This document shows positions 8,686 through 16,651 of a stretch of DNA of 64,000 nt, one piece after another (position 1 is the first letter of the stretch; the number at the start of each line of letters is the position of its first letter). The stretch spans positions 1 to 64,000 of the forward strand of contig CANMCO010000016.1 in the NCBI GenBank assembly GCA_947496355.1, written 5' to 3'. This DNA is from an uncultured Aquimarina sp. GTDB lineage: Bacteria; Bacteroidota; Bacteroidia; Flavobacteriales; Flavobacteriaceae. A program made the position numbers and the translations under genes. Below the pieces are notes generated by a model. It ran no database searches and was not told the DNA's origin. It worked only from the letters and a program-made list of their open reading frames with translations.

Positions 8686-10020
8686 ATGATCGAAAAATTT
8701 ACACAAGAAAAAATATTTGCCATTTGGAACCAATATGAACAAAGCGATAAAGCAATACTTAACCCTAAGGGGAAAGAACTTATAAATTTGGATGAATCTA
8801 GGTTAGAATGTATTGTAGACCTCAAGCAAATAATTTTGCAGTTTATCAATAGAGAAATAGATGTTTTTGAGTTTAAAACTTCTGTTGATAGCTATAATAA
8901 AAGAAACAATCTTTGGGGATTCACCGCTACAAAGGGACAAATGTTTTTCAATTTATTAGTAAAGAATAATGATCAAAACATCGATGAGTTAACAAATTTG
9001 TTAATAGAAACTATTTCTGAGCCAAACCGTTTAGAGGATGCTTTACAAAAAATTGAAAAACTTGAAAGTTTTACTACTACAAGATATAATCAAGCTACAG
9101 ATAAAAGAAAAGTTGCCAAACCAAGCTCTATAGGGTATTTCTTATCGTACTTTTGGCAAATTCATAATAATGAAAAATGGCCCATTCAATATACTTCCCT
9201 TATTAATTCATTAAATGAGTTACAAATCTGGAAAGATCATTCAACGCAAAGAGAAGATTATGCTTATTTCTTCACTATTAATGAAGAGATAAAAGGCCTT
9301 CTTAGTAAATATTCTAACAAAAATATTTCAAATTGGGATGTAGAGCATGCATTTTGGAGTTACAATACAACGGACACGTTATTAAAACCTGTTTCAAGTA
9401 TTATTGATAATGCCATAGATGCTGTTGTTGAGGAAAAGGTAGCTCTCAAAGCCAATTTTGATATAAATGATTATGTTATTCCTAAGGTATCTAATTTGGT
9501 TTCTATTGGAAATGATCCAAATAGTTCTTCTTCTGCCAAAGGTGCTCAATTTGAGAAAATGGTTGCAGATGTTTTTAATTTTCTAGATTTTGAGGTAGAG
9601 TATTTAGGCCAAGGAAGTGGTAGAAATCCGGATGCCATAATTAAATTAAAAGAGGATCATACGGCATTCCTTGTAGATGCAAAAGCATACAGTAAAGGCT
9701 ACACAATTGGTCAAGACGATAGAGCAATAAGAGAATATATAAATTATTATTGCCCTATACTTAGAAAAGAAGGGTTTACAAAACTTGGTTTTATTATAGT
9801 CAGTAACTCTTTTAGGTCAGATTTAGAAGATTTTGTTAATGATATTACTTGGAACACGGATATAAAACGTTTTTTACTATTAACTTCTCAAGCATTGCTA
9901 TATATTCTGGCTTATAAAGTAAAGGATAAACGAGATTTAAACTCAATGATAGAAGATTTGGTTTGCTTTTCTAATCCTATTACTGTAACAAAGATTATAG
10001 AAAAATATGATGATGTATAA
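8686..10020 (+). CDS. Protein with C-terminal FokI-like PD-(D/E)xK nuclease domain
   Basis: A 444-residue protein with two parts. Residues 1 to about 275 are mainly helical and match no family I recognise. From about 286 (GAQFEKM) to 430 the chain reads like the cleavage domain of FokI: LGQGSGRNPD with D316, VDAKAYSKGY with D331 and K333, a following GQ-D segment, then the strand GFIIVS and a C-terminal helix. These match the FokI PD...DTKAYSGGY active-site pattern in order and spacing, as remembered. The unknown N-terminal half would be expected to give DNA or partner recognition. The gene starts 16 bases after the SIR2-like gene. It could be a stand-alone restriction enzyme, an effector, or the sensor of a two-gene SIR2 system; no methyltransferase of its own is nearby apart from hsdM. 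Confidence 0.75.
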   Translation: MIEKFTQEKIFAIWNQYEQSDKAILNPKGKELINLDESRLECIVDLKQIILQFINREIDVFEFKTSVDSYNKRNNLWGFTATKGQMFFNLLVKNNDQNIDELTNLLIETISEPNRLEDALQKIEKLESFTTTRYNQATDKRKVAKPSSIGYFLSYFWQIHNNEKWPIQYTSLINSLNELQIWKDHSTQREDYAYFFTINEEIKGLLSKYSNKNISNWDVEHAFWSYNTTDTLLKPVSSIIDNAIDAVVEEKVALKANFDINDYVIPKVSNLVSIGNDPNSSSSAKGAQFEKMVADVFNFLDFEVEYLGQGSGRNPDAIIKLKEDHTAFLVDAKAYSKGYTIGQDDRAIREYINYYCPILRKEGFTKLGFIIVSNSFRSDLEDFVNDITWNTDIKRFLLLTSQALLYILAYKVKDKRDLNSMIEDLVCFSNPITVTKIIEKYDDV

Positions 10021-10095
10021 TAAGAAAGAGTATGCTTTTTATTATCAATAATATCTCAGTAAAGCCAACCACTATTGTTAAAAAACTGTAGACAA

Positions 10096-10137
10096 AAGTG
10101 GGGAAATATCACCCTAGTGTGTAGAAAATCCCCACTT
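10096..10137. terminator. Inverted repeat behind the defence genes, possible terminator
   Basis: Bases 10096-10104 (aagtgggga) and 10129-10137 (tccccactt) are exact complements around a 24-base loop. There is no long T run afterwards, so termination is only a possibility. It is the only structure I see in the 10021-10233 gap. Confidence 0.35.
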
Positions 10138-10233
10138 CAAAATTGATGTGTTTCTTTAAACCCTTGTTATTCAATAGTCTTTAAAAAATGGTACTACTAT
10201 TGATAATCCTCTGGAGGAATCAAGAAAACATTC

Positions 10234-11721
10234 ATGAGAGGATCACAATCTGCTAAGATTACAGCGACGTCAATAGCAATAGACACATTTTTTAATCGTT
10301 TAGAAAAATCTATTGTAAATGCTTCATCAACTTTTATTTTAATAGGAACATTTCTATTATTGTTTGGTGCGGCATCTTTGTTCTATTTCTTACAACCCTA
10401 TTTTGAGGAAATTCACTTAGAAAGAATGAATACCCCATGGGGAATTACCTTAATGATAACAGGAATCTCTTTATTAATCATCAAGATTAGTTTTATAGTA
10501 TATATCTTATTTCTATACCTACGCTACAAAGTGATTAATCCTGTAGCAGATGAACAATTACCGTCATGCACAGTAATTGTACCGGCGTATAATGAAGGAG
10601 AATTGGTATATAAAACCTTGCACAGCCTTGCGGAAAGTGATTACCCGGTAGATAAATTACAAATTATCTCTATAGATGATGGAAGTCAGGATGATACCTG
10701 GCAATGGATGAAAAAGGCTAAAGATGAATTAGGTGATCGTGTTGCCATATATCAACAGCCAGAGAACAAAGGAAAAAGACATGCCTTATACCGTGGATTT
10801 AATCTAGGAACCGGAGATGTATTTATAACCGTAGATAGTGATTCTATAGTCAAAAAAGATACATTACGCATTATGGCGACTCCTTTTGTGGTCAATGAAG
10901 ACTGTGGAGCTGTAGCAGGTAATGTTCGTGTGCTGAATAGAGATAAAGGACTGATACCACGTATGCTAAATGTGAGTTTTGCCTTTAGTTTTGAGTTTAT
11001 ACGATCTGCACAAAGTACATTAGGTTCTGTATTGTGTACACCAGGAGCTTTGTCTGCGTATCGCAGAACGGCTGTTTTTGATTGTCGCGAAGAATGGATT
11101 AGCCAAACCTTTATGGGACAAGTGTCCAAAATAGGTGAGGACCGCGCCATGACCAATATGATTCTGAAACAAGGGTTTAAAGTATTGTTCCAACGCAAAG
11201 CGTATGTGTATACCAATATCCCAGAGCGATACAAAAACTTGTACAAGATGTTTATACGTTGGGAGAGAAGTAATATCCGTGAGAATATTGCGATGAGTAA
11301 ATTTGCTTTCACCAATTTTAGAAACGAATCCAAAACCGGCACCAGAATATTGCTATTAAACCAATGGTTAAAAATGACAATGGCATATCCTGCAACGATA
11401 CTCATGATATTTTTTATCTTTACCTATCCATTGTTATTCATAAGTTCTACATTAGTAAGTATCCTGATTTTTTCGAGTATACAGGCTTTATTTTATGCAA
11501 AAAAACACAGTGTATCAGAGTCTCTTTGGGCGTACCCTTATAGTATTTTTTATGCTTTTACACTGTTTTGGATAACTCCGTATGCCATTGCTACAGCAGG
11601 CAGAAGTGGTTGGTTAACCCGTGATTTGACTAAAAAGGAACTTAAAGAACAGCAACAAGTTGAAATTGATTCTTCAGCTCAACTAAGAGAACAAGTTATC
11701 CCGGTTTCAATTACCTCTTAA
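10234..11721 (+). CDS. Family 2 glycosyltransferase, membrane-bound processive type
   Basis: A 495-residue inner-membrane glycosyltransferase of the GT2 family with the hyaluronan synthase/NodC/cellulose synthase layout. Two N-terminal membrane helices (about 28-52 and 72-96) are followed by the cytoplasmic catalytic domain: VPAYNEGE, IDDGSQDDT, the metal-binding DSDS segment, the GEDRAMTN acceptor-base region and the RWERSN motif equivalent to Q/RxxRW. Several membrane helices follow near the C terminus. Such enzymes use a UDP-sugar to build and extrude a beta-linked polysaccharide. No other polysaccharide gene lies beside it, so the product cannot be inferred. The start at 10234 follows a purine-rich stretch (ctggaggaat). 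A three-copy palindromic repeat array begins 12 bases after the stop. Confidence 0.88.
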   Translation: MRGSQSAKITATSIAIDTFFNRLEKSIVNASSTFILIGTFLLLFGAASLFYFLQPYFEEIHLERMNTPWGITLMITGISLLIIKISFIVYILFLYLRYKVINPVADEQLPSCTVIVPAYNEGELVYKTLHSLAESDYPVDKLQIISIDDGSQDDTWQWMKKAKDELGDRVAIYQQPENKGKRHALYRGFNLGTGDVFITVDSDSIVKKDTLRIMATPFVVNEDCGAVAGNVRVLNRDKGLIPRMLNVSFAFSFEFIRSAQSTLGSVLCTPGALSAYRRTAVFDCREEWISQTFMGQVSKIGEDRAMTNMILKQGFKVLFQRKAYVYTNIPERYKNLYKMFIRWERSNIRENIAMSKFAFTNFRNESKTGTRILLLNQWLKMTMAYPATILMIFFIFTYPLLFISSTLVSILIFSSIQALFYAKKHSVSESLWAYPYSIFYAFTLFWITPYAIATAGRSGWLTRDLTKKELKEQQQVEIDSSAQLREQVIPVSITS

Positions 11722-11732
11722 TATAATGAAAT

Positions 11733-11980
11733 GGGACTTCGAGTGCCTCAGTTCCCAATGAGCATATTACGAACGAACCCTGAGGCTCTCGAAGGGTGAG
11801 ACAATTGCTATAGTGAAAGTGGGCTTCGAGAGCCACAGTCCCCAATGAGCATATTACGAACGAACCCCTGATGCCTTCGAAGGGTGTGATAGTAGCTATA
11901 ATAGTGAAAACGGGACATCGAGAGCCACAGTCCCCAATGAGAATATTACAAATCGAACCCTGAGGCACTCGAAGGGTGAG
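11733..11980. repeat. Three tandem copies of the palindromic repeat, locus B
   Basis: Three units start near 11733, 11821 and 11912, a period of about 88-91 bases. Each has a left arm like gggacttcgagtgcctcag, a short AT-rich centre (ccaatgagcatattacgaa) and a right arm like ctgaggctctcgaaggg. In unit 1 the 15-base arms differ at one position. Each unit could form a hairpin in RNA. The array follows the glycosyltransferase stop and fills most of the 404-base gap up to 12125. The remaining part of that gap is AT-rich with no gene. Confidence 0.8.
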
Positions 11981-12125
11981 CTTGTCAAAATACAATCGAA
12001 GTGTTCTCGAAGTGAGAGTACCATTTGTATTCCCTAAAACTGATATATATCATCATTTCGAATCACTGAAATCTCACGCATATTTAGTATCTTAGGATAC
12101 GTTTAACTCTTAAACAATATGCATT

Positions 12126-12308
12126 ATGGAATTCATGGAAATTGTAGATAAAAATGGTAAGTCACATTTAATAAACCCCAATCATATTTCTGCCTTATGC
12201 GAACAGGACGGTCAGTGCAAAATTAATTTAATGGGGCACGATTATATGATCACTAAAGAAACCATGGAAGATGTAAAACTTCACCTCACATCGTTTAAGC
12301 ATTATTAA
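12126..12308 (+). CDS. Small conserved-looking protein, 60 aa
   Basis: A 60-residue soluble protein with an alternating pattern: V-D-x-N-G-K-x-H-L-I-N-P-N-H-I, then K-I-N-L...H-D-Y-M-I-T-K-E-T-M-E-D-V, then a final helix. The layout (short strand, INP turn, strand, K-E-T/S helix) is reminiscent of FlbD-like small proteins, but the similarity is weak and no flagellar gene is nearby, so I do not transfer that name. Its single start at 12126 has an in-frame alternative three codons on. It stands alone between two copies of the palindromic repeat. It is likely real because the hydrophobic pattern is regular; its function is unknown. Confidence 0.55.
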   Translation: MEFMEIVDKNGKSHLINPNHISALCEQDGQCKINLMGHDYMITKETMEDVKLHLTSFKHY

Positions 12309-12313
12309 TAAAT

Positions 12314-12373
12314 CGGACTTCGAGTGCCTCAGTCCTCTACAAACCCGAAGGGTGAGGTTCTCGAACCCTGAGA
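12314..12373. repeat. Palindromic intergenic repeat, locus C
   Basis: A shortened copy: ggacttcgagtgcctcag on the left and the gaaggg/ctcgaaccctgag arm on the right. It begins five bases after the stop of the 60-residue gene. Confidence 0.7.
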
Positions 12374-12448
12374 CTATAGAAAGCAAGTATGCCTGATATT
12401 TGATTGATCATATTATATTTGTAGGTTGCGGTACTAAGAGCGTAGCAT

Positions 12449-12619
12449 ATGGCAAAAAAAGGAAAAGAAAAGAACACTCAAAATAAGGCAAAGCATGCCA
12501 AGTTAATGCAACGTAAAAAGAATAAAGCCAGAAAAGAGAAAGAGGCTAGGGTAGAGCGCTTAAAAGCATTGACACAGAAAATAAATCAACAAAAAGACAA
12601 GGAAACCACACATGAATAA
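12449..12619 (+). CDS. Very basic 56-aa protein overlapping the YchJ-like gene
   Basis: An open frame of 56 codons starts with ATG at 12449 and ends with TAA at 12617-12619, overlapping the start of the next gene by eight bases. The product starts MAKKGKEKN, about a third of its residues are Lys or Arg, and it has a helical, coiled-coil-like second half (RKEKEARVERLKALTQKI). Tight overlap with the next gene argues for coupled translation and a real gene. Short basic proteins of this kind often bind nucleic acid or ribosomes, but nothing here proves it. Confidence 0.6.
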   Translation: MAKKGKEKNTQNKAKHAKLMQRKKNKARKEKEARVERLKALTQKINQQKDKETTHE

Positions 12620-13001
12620 CTGCTATTGTGGTAGAACGGTATTATATACTTCGTGTTGTGGGAAAATCCATCAAGATATTACTACAGCAGCTACGGCAGA
12701 AGACCTGATGCGTTCACGGTATAGTGCTTTTGTACTGGCTAAGGGTGATTATCTTATGAGAAGTCATCATAGTACTACCAGACCATCATCAAAAGAAAAG
12801 AAAGACATCGTGCGTTGGACCAAATCTGTGAATTGGATGAAACTGGAAGTACTACACACTTCTAAAGGTACACCACAAGATACTGAAGGTAGCGTAGAAT
12901 TTAAGGCATTTTATTATGATGACAAGGGCATGCAAATGATCCATGAACATTCTGCTTTCACCAAAGAACAAGGTCATTGGGTGTATGTGGGAGAAGTGTA
13001 A
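12612..13001 (+). CDS. YchJ-family protein with SEC-C-type N terminus
   Basis: A 129-residue member of the UPF0225/YchJ family. The N-terminal C-Y-C-G...S-C-C-G segment (residues 4-16) is the SEC-C-like zinc-binding motif. It is followed by the family signature LMRSRYSAFVLAKGDYLMRS and a small NTF2-like alpha/beta domain with W-x-K-L-E-V and the closing GHWVYVGE. The biochemical role of the family is not established. It starts inside the end of the small basic gene, so the two form an operon. A palindromic repeat follows the stop and separates it from the convergent DUF4494 gene. Confidence 0.88.
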   Translation: MNNCYCGRTVLYTSCCGKIHQDITTAATAEDLMRSRYSAFVLAKGDYLMRSHHSTTRPSSKEKKDIVRWTKSVNWMKLEVLHTSKGTPQDTEGSVEFKAFYYDDKGMQMIHEHSAFTKEQGHWVYVGEV

Positions 13002-13003
13002 AA

Positions 13004-13092
13004 TGGGACTTCGAGTGCCTCAGTCCTCCAAATAATTCCGAAGGGTGAAGCTCTCGTAATCCTATGAACCCTGAGGTTCTCGAAGGGTTGAG
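13004..13092. repeat. Palindromic intergenic repeat, locus D
   Basis: A copy with arms gggacttcgagtgcctcag and ccctgaggttctcgaaggg, filling the whole gap between two convergent genes. In that position its hairpin could end transcription from both sides. I noticed no further copy to the right of this point. Confidence 0.75.
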
Positions 13093-13095
13093 ATA

Positions 13096-13689
13096 TTACT
13101 CTTCCTCATCAAATCCAGCTAAAACAGGAACCGGATCAGGTGCTGCGGGATTGAATGTTGCTATAGGTTCTTCTTCTACTTCTGTATCTTCTATTTCAAC
13201 AGGAGCAGAGTCTTTTACCGCATTGAATCTTTCGATTTTTTCCATGTCGTCTTCATCACCAGAGAAATAAGGAAATATATCCATGATAGGCGATTCTGCA
13301 ATGGCAGGGATCGTATAATCACCCATGGTGTTTTTCATCATTTCATTCGTATTATCAAAAGCCTCTTTTACATCATTAGCTTGGACCAATAAGTACATAT
13401 TCGATTTTCGTTCTTTACCGCTCTCTTCGTCATAAGCAATTAAAGATACCTTTGATTTAAACCAACGATCAGAATTTTCAAAAGGATGAATCTCTGCATA
13501 ATTGGCCACCTTTATATTGGTGATTTTAAACTCTTCACTAATGTAAGCAGACATTTCTTCATTAATACGCGTTTCAGCTTCGGTATATGATATTGCATCT
13601 ACCAAATAAGGTTCTGTAGCCACTTTTTGTACACCAGATTCATCTGTTTTTCTATATTTTACTTTACATTCATACCATGTTGCGCTCAT
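13096..13689 (-). CDS. DUF4494 domain protein
   Basis: A 197-residue cytoplasmic protein beginning MSATWYECKVKYRKTDE and continuing VATEPYLVDAISYTEAE, the signature of the Bacteroidota family DUF4494. The folded part spans about residues 1-145; the tail (about 150-197) is acidic and low in complexity, ending in D-E-E-E, and is probably disordered. The role of the family is unknown. The gene is monocistronic. A weak TATATTTG box lies on the minus strand at 13710-13717, about 21 bases before the start, without a convincing -33 element. Confidence 0.88.
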   Translation of the reverse strand: MSATWYECKVKYRKTDESGVQKVATEPYLVDAISYTEAETRINEEMSAYISEEFKITNIKVANYAEIHPFENSDRWFKSKVSLIAYDEESGKERKSNMYLLVQANDVKEAFDNTNEMMKNTMGDYTIPAIAESPIMDIFPYFSGDEDDMEKIERFNAVKDSAPVEIEDTEVEEEPIATFNPAAPDPVPVLAGFDEEE

Positions 13690-13839
13690 ATCATATTTTT
13701 TTAGGTGGCCAAATATAGATTTTATAAGGAGCTAAAATGACAACAAAACAAAATAGATATTCACAATATTTTTAGAAATTTGGTATTACTCTAAAGATGA
13801 ATAATTTAAGATTCTAAGGAGAGAAATATTTATTTTCGT

Positions 13840-14517
13840 CTAGCAATTCGTTAAAGGGGAGGAGCATATATCACTGGGATGAAACCACCCTTCAACTTTG
13901 TTATCGCTTTTATCTGAATATACTCCATATATCCAGTTATTGCAGCATTTAATAAGCTTCAGATCATAAGATTGCCCGGTAGATACTTTATTAAGTATTT
14001 CTGATTTTTCATTTGCGTCACTATAAACATTAACTTTTCCTATTCTGTCAGGCAGGAAAACTTCTAAAAGATCACTCTTGATCCATAAGTTAGACAAAGA
14101 ATCATCTTTATTAAAATTTGCATTAAAAGGGTTTGACAATGATTTGATATGAAATAGATCATTTTTATAATCTTGAAGAAATACTTTTAAAAATTCTTCG
14201 TTTTCGGCATCAAATGATATAGTTTTTACAAGATTTCCTTCCTTATCCAAAAGTTTGATTCCTGCAGTAGGAGATTTGGTAATATAAGCAACAGCATCAC
14301 ACTTACAATCATTTAAAATTGTTTCTGAAGTCGCCATTTTGGTGTTTTCTTCTTTATGATTAACTTTTAATGAATCCATTATGGTAGTAGTAGTTGATTT
14401 TAAGGAATCAATAGTTTTTGAATTTGTCAATTCATCGGTCTTTTTTTTTGAGTTACAACTTTGAAATGTCAATAAAATGAATGCCATTATCAAAAAGTGA
14501 CCTTTTATTTTATTCAT
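13840..14517 (-). CDS. Lipoprotein with C-terminal SH3-like segment
   Basis: A 225-residue lipoprotein. Residues 1-20 form a signal peptide ending in a lipobox-type F-Q-S-C, followed by a Ser/Thr/Lys-rich linker. The C-terminal part (about 155-215) reads like a bacterial SH3 domain: VYSDANEKSEILNKVSTGQ, then W-I-Y-G-V-Y and V-E-G-W-F. Such domains usually hold peptidoglycan or peptides. The start lies six bases behind the stop of the 664-residue gene, so the two are co-transcribed and could act together at the envelope. There are several Cys residues in the last 30 positions (KCCNN, DIC, NC), which is unusual for this lineage. Function unknown. Confidence 0.72.
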   Translation of the reverse strand: MNKIKGHFLIMAFILLTFQSCNSKKKTDELTNSKTIDSLKSTTTTIMDSLKVNHKEENTKMATSETILNDCKCDAVAYITKSPTAGIKLLDKEGNLVKTISFDAENEEFLKVFLQDYKNDLFHIKSLSNPFNANFNKDDSLSNLWIKSDLLEVFLPDRIGKVNVYSDANEKSEILNKVSTGQSYDLKLIKCCNNWIYGVYSDKSDNKVEGWFHPSDICSSPLTNC

Positions 14518-14523
14518 ATTACT

Positions 14524-16518
14524 TTATTTTTCTATTTCTACAGGACCGCTTTCTGTTTGTCCCGACTCTGCATCATTACTAGCTGTTATACTGGCTAAAT
14601 CTATTAATGTGTAATACCATCTTCTTTGACCACTTTCTAATGATTTGTCTGATACTTGCATCATGAATTCATAAAACTTTTCTGGACCAAAAATTACCTG
14701 ACAAAGTATAGACCAAGGACCAACATTTTCGTTTACTTGTGTTGCCTGATCATCAGCCAAAGTTTCAGAGGTATTAGTAAAAGCACCACGTTCTTGAATC
14801 GTCTGCATTTTGATTTGATTCTTTATGTAGTTTTTATGACTATCTTTTAATACTGTATTGTCTGCAAAATTATCGAACAATACTTCTACTCTTTCAAAAT
14901 CTGTAGTAGCTTTTGTCTGAAAATCAGTAATCTTTTCTTTTTTTCCATCTACGATATTAAGAAATGATTTCCCTGCTTTACCATCTATAGAGGCCTTGTC
15001 TGTAAAATATTGAATTTGCTTTTCGATAATACTCTCTATATGATTGTTGGTGAGCAATGCCAGGATTTGAGTTTTACTCATTTCGTCATATCCAGATGGT
15101 TTTTCAAAGTTACTATCTACATTTTGTATTATCTTTAATAACGAAGCTCTATCTTTTTTTGTATTTACCCAATATTTTGCAAGCCATTCTTTACTGCTAC
15201 TAAGGTCTATTTCTTTAGCATTATCCTGATCACCTTCTTTATGTACTTTTGCTATATTGTTTTCAACTTCTCCTAGAATGAGTTCTTTTGCATCTTTGGC
15301 ATCCTTTAAGTTTATATATGCTGTTTTACTTTTGTCTAACCCCCATCTGGATAAAATGCTAAATATTTCTGTAATTATTAAATTGGCCTTAAACTGCTCT
15401 TCTGTAGATACGGTACCTGCGGGCAATTTCGATTGTTCCATACCTAAAATTTTTCCTGTTGTTCCGCCGGGGTGTGCATTAAGACCTCTTTCATCTTTTG
15501 CATTAAATAATAAAGAATCATTAGCCGTTTGTGATAATGTTCTATGTCCTCTTAATGCTGGTTGTCGTGATTTATGATACCCTAATTTAAATAGTATCGT
15601 TTGAGGTAATAATTGTTTATCAGTTCCTAAATTTCCGGGCTCTGTAGTACCAGCAAAAATTTTGGCATGCTTAGTAATTTCATTATTAGTTTTAGTAATC
15701 CAAGTTACTGCTATGGTATCATTCCATTGCGGAGATGTGGTTTCTAATTTTCTTCTTAATCCAGTAAGGTTTGTAATATTTTCATTATCACTCCATAATC
15801 CGTTTCGTGCCAGTGTCATATTCCTGAAAAAATCATACAAAGTAGCTTCATCTGATGTAAAATCCGGAATATTTATTGCTTCTCCGCCAATTGTCGTAGA
15901 TTGATCATTATCAATCTCATGCATGAACTGACGTTTTCGCTTACCTGAATCCGTTTCATCAGACAGTTCATTCATCACATCTTTAATAAATATAGGTCCT
16001 GGCATGCCATCAATAGAAATCTCTGCATTGGCCTGAAGTAATGCTATACCTAAGACGATATCGTCTGGTAAAATTTTTATATTATCGGTCGTGGTTCCTG
16101 ATAAATCTGTTGGGATAGAATAACTAATACCTGTAATATTATTACCTACATATTTTGCAATTTTTACAACCGCATTTAATGTATATTGTGCCTCATCATC
16201 ACCAACAAGTTTATTTCGTACTGAAGAAACACTAATAGTACCATTACTTTTTATGTCTTCTCCTTTTTTTATAATTAATTTATCTGCATCATTTGTACTG
16301 AAACTTCCAGAATAGTCACCTTTTGTATAGGTTGTCTCAGTTTCTTGCTGCGCACTAGTCTCTGTAATTTGTTCTTGACGTTGAACAAAAAAAGGAGAGG
16401 GCTGTTTGGTAGAAGTATTATAAGCGGTGTTGTTAGTTTGCTCTTTCTTTGAGAAAAAGGGTTGATTTTCTTTTGTACTATCTCGTTGAATTTTACTTGG
16501 AGCCGAATAAATTTTCAC
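14524..16518 (-). CDS. Large protein with PFF-type N terminus and peptidase/transpeptidase-like middle
   Basis: A 664-residue protein without a signal peptide. The first 50 residues contain two short P-F-F motifs followed by basic residues (QPFFSKK, SPFFVQR), as seen at the start of DUF4157-type proteins linked to extracellular contractile injection systems. Residues about 238-355 recall a cell-wall-acting domain known from phage- and injection-associated proteins: NGLWSDNENITNLTGLRR, then WNDTIAV, FAGTTEPGN, LGYHKSRQPAL and GLNAHPGG. The S-x-G-C catalytic end of that family is not visible, so activity is doubtful. The C-terminal 300 residues are helical and unknown. It forms an operon with the SH3-like lipoprotein. 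No contractile-tail gene is in the window. The family match is from memory and tentative. Confidence 0.6.
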   Translation of the reverse strand: MKIYSAPSKIQRDSTKENQPFFSKKEQTNNTAYNTSTKQPSPFFVQRQEQITETSAQQETETTYTKGDYSGSFSTNDADKLIIKKGEDIKSNGTISVSSVRNKLVGDDEAQYTLNAVVKIAKYVGNNITGISYSIPTDLSGTTTDNIKILPDDIVLGIALLQANAEISIDGMPGPIFIKDVMNELSDETDSGKRKRQFMHEIDNDQSTTIGGEAINIPDFTSDEATLYDFFRNMTLARNGLWSDNENITNLTGLRRKLETTSPQWNDTIAVTWITKTNNEITKHAKIFAGTTEPGNLGTDKQLLPQTILFKLGYHKSRQPALRGHRTLSQTANDSLLFNAKDERGLNAHPGGTTGKILGMEQSKLPAGTVSTEEQFKANLIITEIFSILSRWGLDKSKTAYINLKDAKDAKELILGEVENNIAKVHKEGDQDNAKEIDLSSSKEWLAKYWVNTKKDRASLLKIIQNVDSNFEKPSGYDEMSKTQILALLTNNHIESIIEKQIQYFTDKASIDGKAGKSFLNIVDGKKEKITDFQTKATTDFERVEVLFDNFADNTVLKDSHKNYIKNQIKMQTIQERGAFTNTSETLADDQATQVNENVGPWSILCQVIFGPEKFYEFMMQVSDKSLESGQRRWYYTLIDLASITASNDAESGQTESGPVEIEK

Positions 16519-16651
16519 GTATCACTTGGTTTATCTTACGAATTGATCTAAGAATCTAAATACTAACTACATTGTTTGTTAAATTTAGTAATTACTTTTT
16601 GTTTTGCCTATTATTAATTTATTAAAAGCATAACAAAATCAGGTATTTAGT

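Noticed and set aside
1..10233. Integrated prophage or transposon carrying the restriction island
   Set aside because: No integrase, transposase, tRNA attachment site or target-site duplication is visible at either side; only the repeat family hints at mobility.
10752..11405. A 217-codon minus-strand frame
   Set aside because: It lies antisense to the catalytic domain of the glycosyltransferase, which carries all expected motifs.
11733..11980. CRISPR array
   Set aside because: Three repeats of about 70 bases with poorly conserved sequence and palindromic arms, no unique spacers of constant size and no cas genes.
11711..11995. A minus-strand open frame of 94 codons over the repeat array
   Set aside because: It is a translation of the three palindromic repeat units (LTLREPQGS repeated) and has no independent evidence of being coding.
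13064..13270. A 68-codon plus-strand frame
   Set aside because: It overlaps the 3' part of the well-supported DUF4494 gene and reads as the Ser/Thr-rich shadow of its acidic tail.
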